DNA of 64,000 nucleotides from Kalaharituber pfeilii (taxonomy: Eukaryota; Ascomycota; Pezizomycetes; Pezizales; Pezizaceae). Below, piece by piece: positions 45,401 through 57,064 of the stretch. The notes below the pieces were generated by a model. The model was not told the DNA's origin. It worked only from the letters and a program-made list of their open reading frames with translations, and searched no databases. Both the position numbers and the translations under genes were made by a program. Each line of letters begins with the position of its first letter. The stretch's first letter is position 1. The stretch is taken from NCBI GenBank assembly GCA_015179045.1, contig WHUZ01000104.1, positions 62,001 to 126,000 of the forward strand, in the 5' to 3' direction.

Positions 45401-45819
45401 GAATGCTGCCGGTGCGGATCCGGCTGCTGCTGCGCCGATGGACCGCCTTGTCCTGGCCCTGCTGGCGGCAATGCCTGCGGCGGCGGAAGCGGAGGCGCGG
45501 GAATCGGAGGGGGAGCCATAGACTCTGCGTAGGCGACGGGTGGCGGGGGGAACCCCGCGTAGTATCCGGGATAGCCACCTCCGTACACGCCGTACATGCT
45601 CGCGCGCGCGGCTGACGGGGGCGGGCCGTATCCATAGGCGGGCTGCGCGGTGTGCGGCCGCGCGGGTGCAACCCTCTGCGGCGGCGGGGAGTGCCCCGCG
45701 CTCGGAGGGACAACGGTGCCCCCCGCCGAGCCTCCGTTCGCTGCGGGATTGTAGCGGTCCCGCGCATAGCCGCCATTCGGCGGTGGCGGGTAGTTGTAGT
45801 AGTCCGACGGGTACGACAT
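42433..45819 (-). CDS. DUF7514-domain protein, three exons
   Basis: Exons: 45819-44509, 44413-44311, 44252-42433. The introns are 95 and 58 bp with GTAAGT...AG and GTGAGC...AG sites and matching phases, giving about 1077 residues. Residues 1-395 are Pro/Tyr/Gly-rich and disordered (MSYPSDYYNY start). About 398-565 form the conserved domain: HGHAWGVYLFD, RPRLKSLLRALATWI, EIEPKDSMVIPPNKLIKFYK, LSELYQQLECHHFLIPP, TPMGFERWMVIQITAYPERE, ERFPKSLPRKCLP. The rest is disordered, with His-rich (GHGHHHSIGGHGHGH) and alternating Arg/Asp/Glu stretches and a basic end. DUF7514 is a Pezizomycotina family of unknown function. The gene is intact; a nuclear or scaffold role is possible but not shown. Confidence 0.88.
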
Positions 45820-46150
45820 TGCGGGGCGCTGCGCTGATGTGGTGATGCGGGCGGGGGGCGGCGGTGAGGGCTGCTGTCTGCTGGCTGCGGCTCAAGCAGG
45901 CCGACCGGGGTGCGCTGTGCAGGGCGCCGACGCAGCGACCGGGCTGATAAATCGCTCCCAGCGAGAACACAGACGAGCGACGAAAGCTTGTCGCCGCAGA
46001 GCTGAAACCCACGAAAGCCGGGATTGGTGCGGGGCAAGGGCGATGGTGATGAGCCTCCCTCTCGAGTGTGCGACACCAACCGAGCAAGATGTATAAATAG
46101 AATGTCGCTATCTTCCCCTCTCTCTCGTGCACACAGCCCAAAAATCAGGA
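45820..46150 (-). promoter_or_regulatory. 5' flank of the DUF7514 gene
   Basis: A GC-rich leader lies upstream of the ATG. CTCTCTCTCG-like pyrimidine tracts near 46,115-46,130 (other strand) and a TATAAATAG near 46,092 on the plus strand are seen. No defined core promoter can be assigned. Confidence 0.3.
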
Positions 46151-49100
46151 AAAATCGCTTCTTTTTTTTTTTTTCAAATCGTTGCTCCCGTGACCCGTAT
46201 CCAATGCCCGTTCACGCAGTCATAAGAGCCATGCACTCGAAACGTTCCTCTTTCCTTCTCCTCCCGTCGTTTTATCTAAATGTCGTGCAGCTTCCTTTTT
46301 CGTCGAGAAACAGCGGTAACGCAGCTAGATTTTTTGTACGTAAGGTGTGAAGTCGTCGGAAATAAGATGCAGAGCGGTGCGTGTGGAAATGTTGGTGGGG
46401 CCTTTTTTTTTTTCTCCGTCCTGTTTTTTGCTTTTTGCCTGGAAAAAAAAAAAAAAATCAAGTCAAGAAATGCAAGGTCCAGGAACTGGTATCGGTAGCT
46501 GGAGGAAGAGAGCGCAAGCAGGATCCGTGGTCATGGAAATTCAGAAGAGAGACAAATTATTATCATAAAAAAAATATAGTAAAATAAAAAAGACTCACCA
46601 GCGATAATCGGAGTTTGGAGGAGATGATGACTGCAACACTTAGTGCTCCAGCCGGGGTTGTGAGGCTGCGTTGCATATGCTGCGCTGTTCGTTTTTTGCT
46701 CTTGCTGGCGGCCTTTTTTTTTTTTTTTTTTTTTTTTTTGGCGGTCTCACTCTGCAAAACTATAGGTACCTTGTAGAAACGCATAGGCTTCCCTCCCCAG
46801 CAAGTTTTTTGATCTCCCCGCTTCGTTGATTTTCAGCCAATGGATATTTGCGGTCCCGCGTGGCCTACCCTCAACCTAGTCTGGTTGGCTCTCAACCAAT
46901 CCGCATGAAACGCCAAGTTTAACTTCCAGCAAACCTATTGGCGTTGGGGAAAAGCAAGGGGGCAAAAAGTGAAATAAATTAATAATAAAAAAATTAAAAT
47001 AATGCAACAAAATGCAACAAAATTAAGGGCCTTTCTTTTTTCCCCGCGCCCCTTCCCATTTGCCCAGAAAAGCAGGGAGACGAAAAACGAAACGAAACAG
47101 AAACCGTGCATTTGCACATGCGACGATATGAGCTTTTTTATTATTCCTATTATTTTATTTTACTTTATTTCATTTTGTTTTTATTTTTTTGATTGGTTAT
47201 TTTTTTTTTGTTTTGTTTTGTCACGGGGAATTACAAAAACCCATGGCCAATAATACGGATAAACCCCGTTTCGGGGCATCGATGGTTTTTTTTTTTTTTT
47301 TTTGCTCCGAGTTACTTAATTGGTGTCATTGTTTCGAGATACTTGGGTTTTGTATGTGATGTCATGTGGTCCTGAGACTGTATTTTTTTTTTTTCATTTT
47401 TTTTTTTTTTTTTGGTCCGTCGAAAACCGGTGTCGGAAGGAAAAACTGATTTAGAAAAGTGTGCGGGAACTAAAAGCTACAGTATCGCAATTAGTTGGAT
47501 ATGATAGAGAGATTCTTGGGGTGCCGAGACTATGTAGATTGTAGCTTACATAGAGCCGATTTTGACAGCGGAAGGAAGAGACCAAGGCTTAAGGCACCTA
47601 AGTAGCACTGCGACGATCTTCTCGCGATCCCACAGTTTTCTACCACGAGCAAAACTCTCCCTTTTCAGCTTATCATGTTAAGACAACTTCCACGGTCGGA
47701 TGTCATCTCTTTACATTTTAGAGATCCTCTGGTTCCACGAGGGTATGCGTAGAAAATCTCATGGAGTGAGATCAACCTTTATTTTTTTTTTTTTGGCGTT
47801 CTATCGGGATCGTTCCCAGTCGAAACGACTCAACTAGACATTATACAAAATCTCGGAAGGGGAATTGAGGTCCTTTTCACAGCTTCCTTTCCTTTCCTTT
47901 TTTTTTTCTTTTCTGTTCGCTGCCGCAATGGTAAAGAAAACCGCATTCGATTCCTCCCCATCTGTGCAACACCGCGCGGTTAAATTTACATATTTCTTCC
48001 CTTCACGAAAACCTTATTTTGTACTTCCACAGGATTCCAGAAATTGAAAAAAAAAAAAAAAAAAAGAGCCTCCTCCCGTCACGTGGTATTGACGAGTCAT
48101 CTGTTGGTCCTTAGGTGTGCTTGTGAACCCTGAACATAACTGGCATATCCCGGTAATCGCAGGTATGTGTCACCCTCCACGTGCCATCCCCCCCCGGTAT
48201 GTCAATTCAAACCCTCTCCTATGATACATAGTTGTACAGTAGTTACTAGTTTGAATTCCAAAAATATCCCAATCGTTTCCATGAGTCGACCGTATCCCAT
48301 GTATGTAAAGTACGTACTCTGCTAACTCATTCTGGCATCATGCGCAAAGCTGACTTTTCGGGCTTCACCGCCCACAAAAGTCTTACTACTGACAGCGCTG
48401 AAGGTAAGTACCGTTGCATGGTAAGTAAATATCCTTTTTTGAGCATTTTATTGGTAATTAGGTTCCCAAGGGAGCTTGTTCCGCGCGTAAGGATACGGCT
48501 GTATGTCACACAAACCCCAGAGTTCCGCGCTGGTACCAAAACCGCTGTACTGTACCCTTGTCGCCAATTCCATTGGTTTAGCCTCGTCCCCAAGCCTGGT
48601 TCCACAGCCTGACAGGAAAAAAATACCTGGGAACGGACGTTCCCCACAACCCGTGATCGCTTACGAACTCATCAGAGCTTATACAACTACAAGTAGTAGT
48701 CACACAATTAATTGTATGTTCTATACAAACTTCTATACCGTAAGAATTCGGGAAGAAAACCGCAATCTTATGCTCACTGGTGCTTTCTTATTCGCGGAAC
48801 ATGGAATATTAGGTTTTGGTAGTACATGGTTGGAAGGCTCCTATTAGCATGAAAGGGGAAAAACAAAGGTCTAATACAATGTATTCTCAGTGTTGGTCTC
48901 CTCCACATATACGCCTCCTGATCTACCCTATCTTTTTGTGCCTGTTTCCGCCTACAAACCAAACCTGCAGGATAGCAAGATGTACCTATCCACTAGTTCA
49001 TGTGCACTTCATGATATCTAACAAGTACATGAAGATATCCGAAACAAAGTGAAGTCCCGAATCAATCCAATTTGACTGTCCGATGAATAAGAAGGTGATA

Positions 49101-49399
49101 ACAAATCTTGAACCGGTGATCTTGTATGAAAGAAAGCTATCAATAAATGTCTTGATTTTTGTTTGTGAAATCTCTTGATTTCGGATAGTTTCTTTCTACT
49201 TTACATAATGGGAAGGTGTCGGTCCTTATTATGTGTTGTTTACAGTGAGTTCGAGACTTGTTTATGGCAGTTATGATAGCAGAATAGTACTCTGACACCT
49301 ACCTTAGACACTTGCTTCTAACACCTCCATTCAAGCTCTGTATATAAACTGCCCTACTAGCGCTGTCAGCATATTTGATAGCATTATCAATAGCATCAT

Positions 49400-49530
49400 T
49401 TCTTCAATATCAATCACAATCCACAACACAATCCACTACACTATCAGCAACACCATCAACAGCAATATCAACACGACCATCAACAGCACTGTTAACAGCG
49501 CTGTCATCCGCGTCATCATCAGCACCATCA
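49400..49530 (+). repeat. Degenerate ATCAACA/CATCA repeat
   Basis: Repeated words such as caccatcaacagcaatatca and cgaccatcaacagcactg make an imperfect trinucleotide-rich repeat. Confidence 0.6.
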
Positions 49531-49652
49531 TCTGTCATCCCGTTGTCTTAACATTTGTATTGATATCTACCCTTCCACCTGGGTTGGTATTTGGTTTGTT
49601 ATGAAAGTCATTGTTTCTAACCTCTCACTCATAACAATATAGCATCATAACT

Positions 49653-49728
49653 GCATGGCAGCATGGTAATATGTGACAGCATGGTAATATGTGACAGCAT
49701 GGTAATATGTGACAGCATGGTAATATTA
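49653..49728 (+). repeat. 18-bp tandem repeat, four units
   Basis: GCATGGTAATATGTGACA is repeated about four times in a row with very few differences. It is non-coding. Confidence 0.85.
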
Positions 49729-50039
49729 ATCTCGTGAACGCTGACTGTGGTAATCTAATAGTGTGCATATGAAAGACGGCGAATATGAACTGTGAAGGTA
49801 GTCTGGTTGCATAGCCTCCCGTAATCGATGTCTATATGCACTTTTATTGTACATGGGCTTCGACAAGTGACCAGATCCTACAGCCACGGGACACAGTAGA
49901 ATAGAAGGTCCATTCTATGGACCAGTAAAAGTAAGCAAAAGAGCAGTCTACCAACTTCAGCTGAAGGCGTTATCTCATCGGCCCGAGGCCGCGCGCCTCT
50001 CTTGTAATATATATATATCTAGGCATCTACGGGCCATAG

Positions 50040-51885
50040 GCTGATGAAGGTGAGGTATCCAGGCCACTCTGTTGTTTCTAAGCTTCAGATCACCAAGCTA
50101 GTTCTACAGTGTGGCATGATACCCAAGCCCTGGAAGGACAAAGCGCAGGCGAAGGAGTGGAGGCTAATCAACTTTATCAACTGTGGCCAAACTGGGAGAG
50201 AAAACCGAGCTACAGGAAGCTGAAGAGTTATTCCATCGGCGCCAATAAGGGGGTAGAAGGGGGAGGACTGCTGTAGAGGTAATGTCAAGGAGGTCACCAA
50301 GACACAGCAATGCTTAGAGAGAAAAGGAGGGGCGCTATGATGCTTGGATGACGTAGTAGGGGGGTTTAATAAAGTGAAAGGAGAAGAGGTGCCGAGGGAG
50401 ATAAGGAAGAGGAGGAAGGCAGGAAGGTGGGAAGGATGGCTGCGGAAGTTTTTTAGAAAGAGGAAGTTCAGCATGGGGTGGGATGAAAAGGTTAGAGGTA
50501 ACGGGAGAGCTAATGTAGTGGTACCTTAGGGGTCACCTTTATCACCAGTCATATTTCTGATATGAAGGAGGGCGAGAGAGATCCCCTGGTAGAGGTGCAA
50601 GAGTGGTCGGGGAGATAACGGGCGCTTCTCACATTCTGCGACTTATTTTCCTATTTCTTCTAACTTCGGTTTTCCTCTCTCTTCGGCTTTCCTTTTCCCA
50701 TATTCCATATGTAACTAATCTTGCCATAGCCCAAAGAGCGGCACATGAGTAATGATATTAAAATAAAAAAAAAAGAAATTCCTGATATGGCCACGCTGTA
50801 CAGGATAGAAAGGGCTCTAACGGCGGAGCTTCCAGAGGTAGAGATTGAAGTACCATCCTATGTGGGTGACATTAATGCCACCATATGGGACTGGGAGGGA
50901 ACCAAAGACATGGAGCGGTTGAGGGTAAGAGCAAGAGACTATGTGGCAGGTAGCAGAGGAGAGTAGAGTCTCTGGAGCTGGCCAAACATGAGGACATTGT
51001 CTTTAGGAAAGAAAAAGGAGCAGGAGAGAGGTAGAGAGAGTAAAGTGGCTGGGAGCAATCTTCGATTCAACACTGACCTTCGATTTCCATTGGACGTCAA
51101 GAATTGGGAAGGCCAGAAAGCTGGTAGGAGCAATGATGGGGATAGGGGGAGCCAGTGGGGATTCAGTCTTAGAAGCTGGAGGTAGATGTACACAGGCATA
51201 GTGAGGGCAGTAGTGATGTGAGGTTCGGAGATTGGGTGGCGAGGGCAGAAGGCATGGTGACGAGAGTTGGAGAAACTACAGTACCAAGTACTAGAAAGGC
51301 AATGGGAGTGGTACATGGTACAGCGAAGGAGAAGGTAAATTGGATTGCAGGAGTGGAGAGTCCTAAAGTAGCTCTCAATGCAGGGCAAGCGAGATTCATA
51401 GCGCAAAGCATGGGGGACCAAAGGGGGTGTGGAGACATATGGACAGGTGACTTCCGGAGGAGGAGGAGGAGGAGGAGAGGGGCAGAAATTGGAAGGGGTG
51501 GGCGAGCAAGACAACGGATGGTTTTGAATTAGTAGCAGGGTGCATGCAGATAGTCTGGTTGCAGCATGCAGAGCATGGTCAACTTTGTCATGCCTGAAGG
51601 AGTAGATGAAGTGTCATTGGGGGGAGAATGCGAGAGAGTAGAAGTAGAAGAGGCACAAGGGGATGGGAGGAAAGGATGAGGCGGTGCAGAATGGGAAGCT
51701 TCCATTGAGTGGGCCACCAAAGGCATGGCGAGGGTGTACACTGATGGGAGCATGGATGAGAAGGGAAGGGTGGGGGGTGGTTTCTGGCAATGGGATGGAG
51801 GTGGGGGGGGAGGCATGGGCACAGGGGCTATTGTGTGGGATGGAGAAGTAAGGGGGATGAGAAACGGCTCGGAGAGGGCAGCATA
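50040..51885 (+). pseudogene. LINE ORF2 remnant, RT to RNase H
   Basis: In order: WKDKAQAKEWRLINFINCGQ (RT motif 2), LDDVVGGFNKV (first Asp), VVVP then GSPLSPVIFLIW, an insertion at 50565-50777, MATLYRIERALTAELPEVEI, PSYVGDI (YxDD mutated to VGD), VKWLGAIFDSTLTFDFHW, and RNase H start VYTDGSMDEKGRVGG with VWDGEVRGM. Several stops and shifts. The MITE at 51886 cuts it in the RNase H domain. Confidence 0.8.
50565..50777 (+). mobile_element. Short LINE insertion (type A), 213 bp
   Basis: It ends in a type-A hairpin (GCCATAGCCCAAAGAGCGGC) and an A-rich run. The flanks atttctgatatg (50553-50564) and attcctgatatg (50778-50789) match at 11 of 12. It splits the RT domain. Confidence 0.85.
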
Positions 51886-52199
51886 GTGAGCGGCACGAGC
51901 CGAGCCAGCTCGAGCTCAAACGAGCCAAGATCATGCTAGTGTTTTTCTTGACAGCTCGCTAAAATGCTTAGCCAGTGCAAGGTTTCATAAACTGTAAATA
52001 CCTAATATAGTAATAATTAGAGACTTGGAGCTCATTCTGACCTACCAACAACTTCGAAATGCATAATTTAGCTGATAGTAGTGAGAAAGATGAAAATTTA
52101 GCTTAGTTTAGTTTAGTTTGTCAATATTATGTATATAATCAATCCAGGCTCGAGCGAGCTCACCCTCCAGCTCGGCTCGAGCTAGCTCGTGCCGCTCAC
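51886..52199. mobile_element. MITE, 314 bp, TA target site
   Basis: The ends GTGAGCGGCACGAGC and inverse GCTCGTGCCGCTCAC are flanked by TA at 51884-51885 and 52200-52201. The core contains CTCGAGC-type inverted words. TA duplication suits the Tc1/mariner group. A truncated copy lies at 13144-13378. Confidence 0.9.
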
Positions 52200-52200
52200 T

Positions 52201-52639
52201 AGTCCGCCACCCGAGGACCCGTTAGTGGAAAATGAACCCCTGGATAGACAACGGGCCCTACCTTTAAAATCGATCTTGAAACTACCCCCTTGGACAGCGC
52301 AGGGTTCATCGCCTCCCGGACCCCTGGCGAGGGAGTGCAGGTTTCAGAGGGGCCAGATGGCATGTTATGCGTGTGGCAAGTGGGGCCATATTGCTAGAAT
52401 CTGTCCAGAGAGACCTAAGCCGGTAGTTCCAAACCAGAGTCAGAAGAGAGAAAGAGTAGAGGAGACACCAATGAAGAAGAAGCAGGAGGAGGGAAGTAAG
52501 GCAGCAAAGGTAGTGGATAAGGGGAAGGGGAAGGAAGTAGAAAAGGAGACCGGAGTCAGGTTCTCATTAGAAAACTGGGATGAGGAGGCAGCAAGGTAGC
52601 CCATAGGGCGGCAAGCGAGTAATGGTATTAAAAAAAAAA
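52201..52639 (+). pseudogene. LINE Gag 3' part joined to a type-A tail
   Basis: The frame to 52,599 has a zinc knuckle CYACGKWGHIARICP, a Lys/Glu-rich end, and then directly a tail (GTAGCCCATAGGGCGGCAAG) and a short A run. No ORF2 lies between, so this is a Gag-plus-tail structure like the element at 19-20.4 kb. Its left neighbour is the MITE. Confidence 0.7.
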
Positions 52640-55530
52640 CCCTCTCGGGGACCTCCTCCGGACTACTATCGGTCGGTGTCTCGGTGGGGATCAGTCTTCC
52701 CATGGGGTTTTCTTCCCGCACTTGAAACAACCTGTCCCCTGACTCCTCTGGCTGCTTTCCTGCGTACCTGCTACCTGCGCCTGTTGCCCCCCTTGGAAAT
52801 ATGCCGGGGGTACGTTTATTACTCCTCCCCCTATTCTTTGTTGCTGCTGCTGCTGCTGTGGCTGCTCCACTCCTGCTGCTGCTATATTAGCATAACTTAC
52901 TCGCACATCTCCCTGCATGTGCGCTCCTGGCTTATATTTCTCTACCACCTTCCTCTCTCCTCCCCATATTAAACCTTTCTTCAGCACCTTCACTGCCTCC
53001 TCCGCATTCACCACTTCAAACTTCAACTGCGATACCCGTGGAGGACCCATAAGTGGCACCACTCCAAAACGTACTGGTGGCCTGGATCCAAACTTAATGT
53101 CTGGGTTCTCCTCTTTCAACTTCTTTTTCATCACCTCCATGTCTCCTCTCCCATCCTTGTAGTCTGCCCCCTTCATCACCAGGGGGACTGCATCCTTGTT
53201 ATAGACCTCCACCTTTAGAAGATCCTCCCCAAAAATTAGACGCATCCATGCCCCGAACTTCTCCATGACCTCCTTCGCCTTCTCCTCCTCCCTGATATCC
53301 ACTAGGAGCCATGTCCTCTCAAATTTTGATGCCGCTGGATTCCGTGACACCTGTGCTACCTTCCACCCTTTTTCTCCTTCTACCTTCGCCGATGTCTCCC
53401 AGAGGGCCTCACACCTCTCCAATAAAATTTCCCTCTCCTCAAGCCCCTCCCTTCCATATGGTACCTGTTTCTTATGTACCGTCCTCAGTGTTCTCTTCCA
53501 CAACTTTTTTCCCCTCACAATTGTCCAGGTCTCCCCCTCAATCCTCTTCTCTGCTTCTGCTGCTGCTTTCTCTGCTTCCTCTCTCAGCTTCCTTTCTCTC
53601 TCCTCCAAAGCTGCCACCTCCTCCTGTGAGGTCCCCGGCGTCTCCATTGCCTCTTCTACCTTCTTTAGAACCTCCACCCTCTGCATTGCCTTCTTCCTCT
53701 CCTCTGTAATCTTCTTTTTAGTTATTTCTTCTGCCTCCTTCCTCTTCTTCTCCTCTCTCTTCCTCTTTCTTTCCCCCTCTTCCTGCATTTTTCGGATTTC
53801 TCGGATCTCTGCCTCTCTTTTCCTCCTCCCTCTTCTTCTTTTCTCTTTCCAGTGCCTTCTCCTCCTTCCCGGATGCGAGACCCATTGCTACATGTATTTC
53901 CCTCACTATCCCTTCTAGGGCTCCCATTCTCTCTTCCATCTCCGTCTCCTTTGCCCTTCTCCTTCCTCTCCAAGCCTCCCTCGCTTCCTCCTTCCACTTC
54001 TTCACTTCCTCTCCTGTCATTCTGATTACTCTTTTATATTCTGTCACTCTCTTCCTCTCCCCTGCTCTCTTCCTCAGATTTTTCCAACCTTCCTCAAAAA
54101 CCGTTGTCCCCAGAATTGCTGCCACCTGCATTCCTACTGCCTCTACCGATCTTGCTTCTCCCTTCTTTCCCTTCTCCTTCAGCTCATTCCTTCTCTTATC
54201 TAGGACCTGTGCTGCATGCACGAGTGCTATAACCTCCTTCTCTTCCTCTCCTAGTTCTTCTTCCTCCCTCTTACTCCCTTCCTCCTCCTCCTCCTCCTCC
54301 TCTTCTTCTTTCTCCTCCTCCTCCACTCCCTCTGCTTCATCCCCCATTTCTTCATCCTCTTCTTCGTCCTCACTCTCTCCTTCTACTTCCCCTATCCCTT
54401 GCTCTTCTTGTTCTTTCTCTACTACTGGTGGGAGAGCTGGTACTACCAGCTCTAAGTCCAGCTGGGAGTCTCCTACCTCCCACTGCCCCTCCCTCCTCCT
54501 ACCCCCTCTTTCTCTTCCTGCACATGGAGATGCGCTTCTATCTCTCTCTCTCTCCTCTTTCCTTCCCCAACCCATCATAACCCTCGTTATTCTTGGAGTT
54601 TCCTGCTGCCTATGAAAAACTACCAGTGGTCCCTTTCTTACCACAATACACTCCTTAGTAGCATTCTCTAAAACTTCTACCTCTTTTTCCACTGCGATCC
54701 CATCCTTTCCATCCTGGTACTGTCTAAAGATCGCAGCATCCTTGCTCCAAGACCTGACTAGTCTCCCTACCTCCGAGATATCTGTCAGCTTCTCCGTCTC
54801 TATCCACGTAACTTCCGGTACCCCCCTCCTCTGTGCCGCTTCCACTGTATCTCTTCTTAGCTCTTCGATCATATCGAGTCTGCCATCAAATTCTCCCCCC
54901 TTCCTGAATGCCCTTTCTACTCTCTCCTTCACCGTAATCATATCTCCTTCCTCCCCAACCTTGCCTGCCACCAATTCTTCCTCTCCCAGGTGTGAATGGC
55001 ATCAATAGCCAACATCTCATTCCTATCAATGACGTAAACCTCTCCCGTCCATCCATCTCCTACTGGCCCCAAAAACTCCATCCCTGCTACTTCTTCTCCC
55101 GACATCCTTTTCTGCTTCCTTAACTTATTTCTTCTTCTAAAATCTGCCGCTTGTGTCGCTACCTGATATGGTATGCCGCCGCTCTTAGGTTGCACCTTAC
55201 TGTATTCGGCAGGTATTGCTTGTTCTGAGTCACTATTCCCTTTCAGGTTTTAGTTCGATAGGTCAGTCAGCACTACCAGGGCTGTGCTAGCACCAATTGG
55301 GTGCAACTGCCCCTATTCCTCGAAATTGTATTGGAAATCTTCCAAAACTTCTGAAAACTTAACCTTGGAGAAATGACTCGCGATCTTCTGAATTCTGTAG
55401 AATATAGGTGATATTCTTTCTCGGGCAGTCCCGAGCTTCGCTTTAGTCTAACTTTTGTTTTCTGGATGCGCCCGGAAGGTTGTCTTCTTCCAAGCGCTCG
55501 TTCTGTGAAAGTAGTTGGTAAATTGATCAG
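52640..55530 (-). pseudogene. LINE leader and Gag (ORF1), frameshifted and cut in the zinc knuckle
   Basis: The minus strand has a leader at about 55,530-55,200, then three overlapping frames: 55195-54938 (PYQVATQAADFRRRNKLRKQ), 54974-53718 and 53788-52691. The middle has a long acidic Glu/Asp run and a basic coiled-coil. The last frame has the RRM-like part (KGWKVAQVSRNPAASKFERT, RFGVVPLMGPPRVSQLKFEV) and ends at CFKCGKK, half a zinc knuckle. Frameshifts lie near 54,960 and 53,800. ORF2 is missing. Confidence 0.8.
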
Positions 55531-55654
55531 TGGCCCGCTTTAGTGATGAGTAGCCCTGTTACCGACTGGCCCAGGCCACTCATGGGTAGACCGGGCCACT
55601 CATGACTAGCCCTGGCCAGGCACGAGTGGCCAGGATAAGATGGCTGAGAGACGG
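55531..55654 (+). repeat. Local CACTCATG/GGCCA repeat
   Basis: ggccactcatg recurs with changes four times between about 55,560 and 55,632. No coding content. Confidence 0.6.
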
Positions 55655-56128
55655 TGTGGTGGTAACCATGGTACCGATGGGAAGAATAAGGCCAAACGCG
55701 GCCCGGAGTGGTGTAAGATAGACAGATAGTATCCACTACTGCCTCTCGAAGGACCGGAGCGGTGAGAACTGGCGGAACAAACGTACGACCAAATGCGAGT
55801 GCGAGTGCGAAAAGAAGAGAAGAGAAGAAGGTTGTTCATTGTATGTGCTACAGTACAGAAAGTCTATATGTATGATATCGCCTCACGTGCTGCCCTTATC
55901 TCCACGTGCCTTCCATGCCAAGCTTTACCTCTTACCCATTCCGTTCGTCGTCACCACAGCGGGTACTCATCGGTAAGGCCATATGATGATACATGCATAG
56001 GATCAGGAAGCGAGTTACATATTAATAAGCGAGATGGGGATGTATAGGAAGATGAAGGTGGTCTATAAATTGATGTAGATAGGACTGTGTGGGCAAGCAA
56101 GCAAGCAGAGACAGACATGGATATGCAG

Positions 56129-56163
<35 letters not shown>

Positions 56164-56368
56164 AATCATTACTCGCATGCCGCCTAGAAGGCTATGGCGA
56201 GGCATGTAGATATAGATCAGACAGACCAGCAATCGCAGACAAGACTACAGATCACACATGACCCTTTTCTTGACATTTGACCATTGAGACCGCTCTTGAG
56301 ACTTCGTTCCGCCAGCTCTAGATACCGGTACCCTGTGCGAAACAGTGGATGCTGTTGAGCCGTCATCA
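55655..56368 (-). repeat. Dispersed repeat D, inverse copy
   Basis: This is the reverse complement of the element at 33,802-34,200, with the same TGATGACGGCTCAACAGCAT end at the right. It is longer because of a type-A tail insertion (56133-56203) and an extra internal stretch (about 55,780-55,960). Confidence 0.7.
56133..56203 (-). mobile_element. Tail-only LINE insertion (type A)
   Basis: Poly(T) and inverse hairpin with GCCT/AGGC inner arms. The flanks atgcagatat and atgtagatat match at 9 of 10. Confidence 0.85.
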
Positions 56369-56437
56369 CAACGGAAGTTCAAAGTTCTTTTATTTTCTCT
56401 GCATTTCCCAATTAATTATCTCCCATGTACTTAACAC

Positions 56438-56472
56438 CTCGCCATAGCCCACAGGGCGGCATGCGAGTAATG

Positions 56473-56503
<31 letters not shown>
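56438..56503 (+). mobile_element. Type-A tail insertion
   Basis: A textbook type-A tail with CTCGC/GCGAG and GCCC/GGGC arms, TAATGATATT and a long poly(A). Target duplication is not found, so the insert may start well upstream. Confidence 0.8.
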
Positions 56504-57064
56504 CTAAGATGGCTGGCCCCGAACATAATCACGAAGTTCAAGATAGTTACTAGAAAGCGAAAGGTTAAATTCCAGCATGTGAACTCCTACAGACTAGTGA
56601 ACTCCCTGTTTTGTTCGCAACTGCCGACATAGCGTTGAATTACCTATCTTCCTTCACTCCCGAGCCATACAATACTACGAGGGCAAGGCGGCCCTAGACA
56701 GAGTTAAGCTCGGTTTGAAATTGTATGAGGTCCTCTCGGAACTCGTCAGGCCCCGCCTTATACTACGATATTCTACACCTCTTCAATGACTTTGGTGACC
56801 CAGGTTAATCCTGGAAACGATTTCTACTTTGTGTCTCACAGCAATTCACGACTAAATTCCGCTGCCAATTTTCCACTTAATGCCAGCTACGCACACTACA
56901 TCAATCCTTTTTTTTTTTTTCCTAAGCGGAAGAGAAACATGACAAGCCCTCAAGTGTAATCATCATGCAAGTGTCCCTTCTCAGAACATCAATTATGATC
57001 CCCAACTATCCTTTGCCGCCTTGGAAATTTTAGACATCATAAAATGCTCCGCAGATGTTGCAAT
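56504..57064. other. 3' flank of the small gene
   Basis: No supported gene. A T run at 56,909-56,920 has no hairpin. Confidence 0.4.

Larger units (their letters stand above)
46151..50030. other. Intergenic DNA with many homopolymer runs
   Basis: Poly(T) or poly(A) runs of 10-25 bases occur at about 46,160, 46,405, 46,445, 46,713, 47,286, 47,385, 47,400, 47,785 and 48,050. None is preceded by a LINE-tail hairpin, unlike runs elsewhere. No gene is supported between 46.2 and 50.0 kb. Confidence 0.45.

Noticed and set aside
45240..46141. Two long minus frames overlapping exon 1 of the DUF7514 gene
   Set aside because: Other-frame readings of the GC-rich, Pro-coding exon; Arg/Thr/Pro composition and no conserved pattern.
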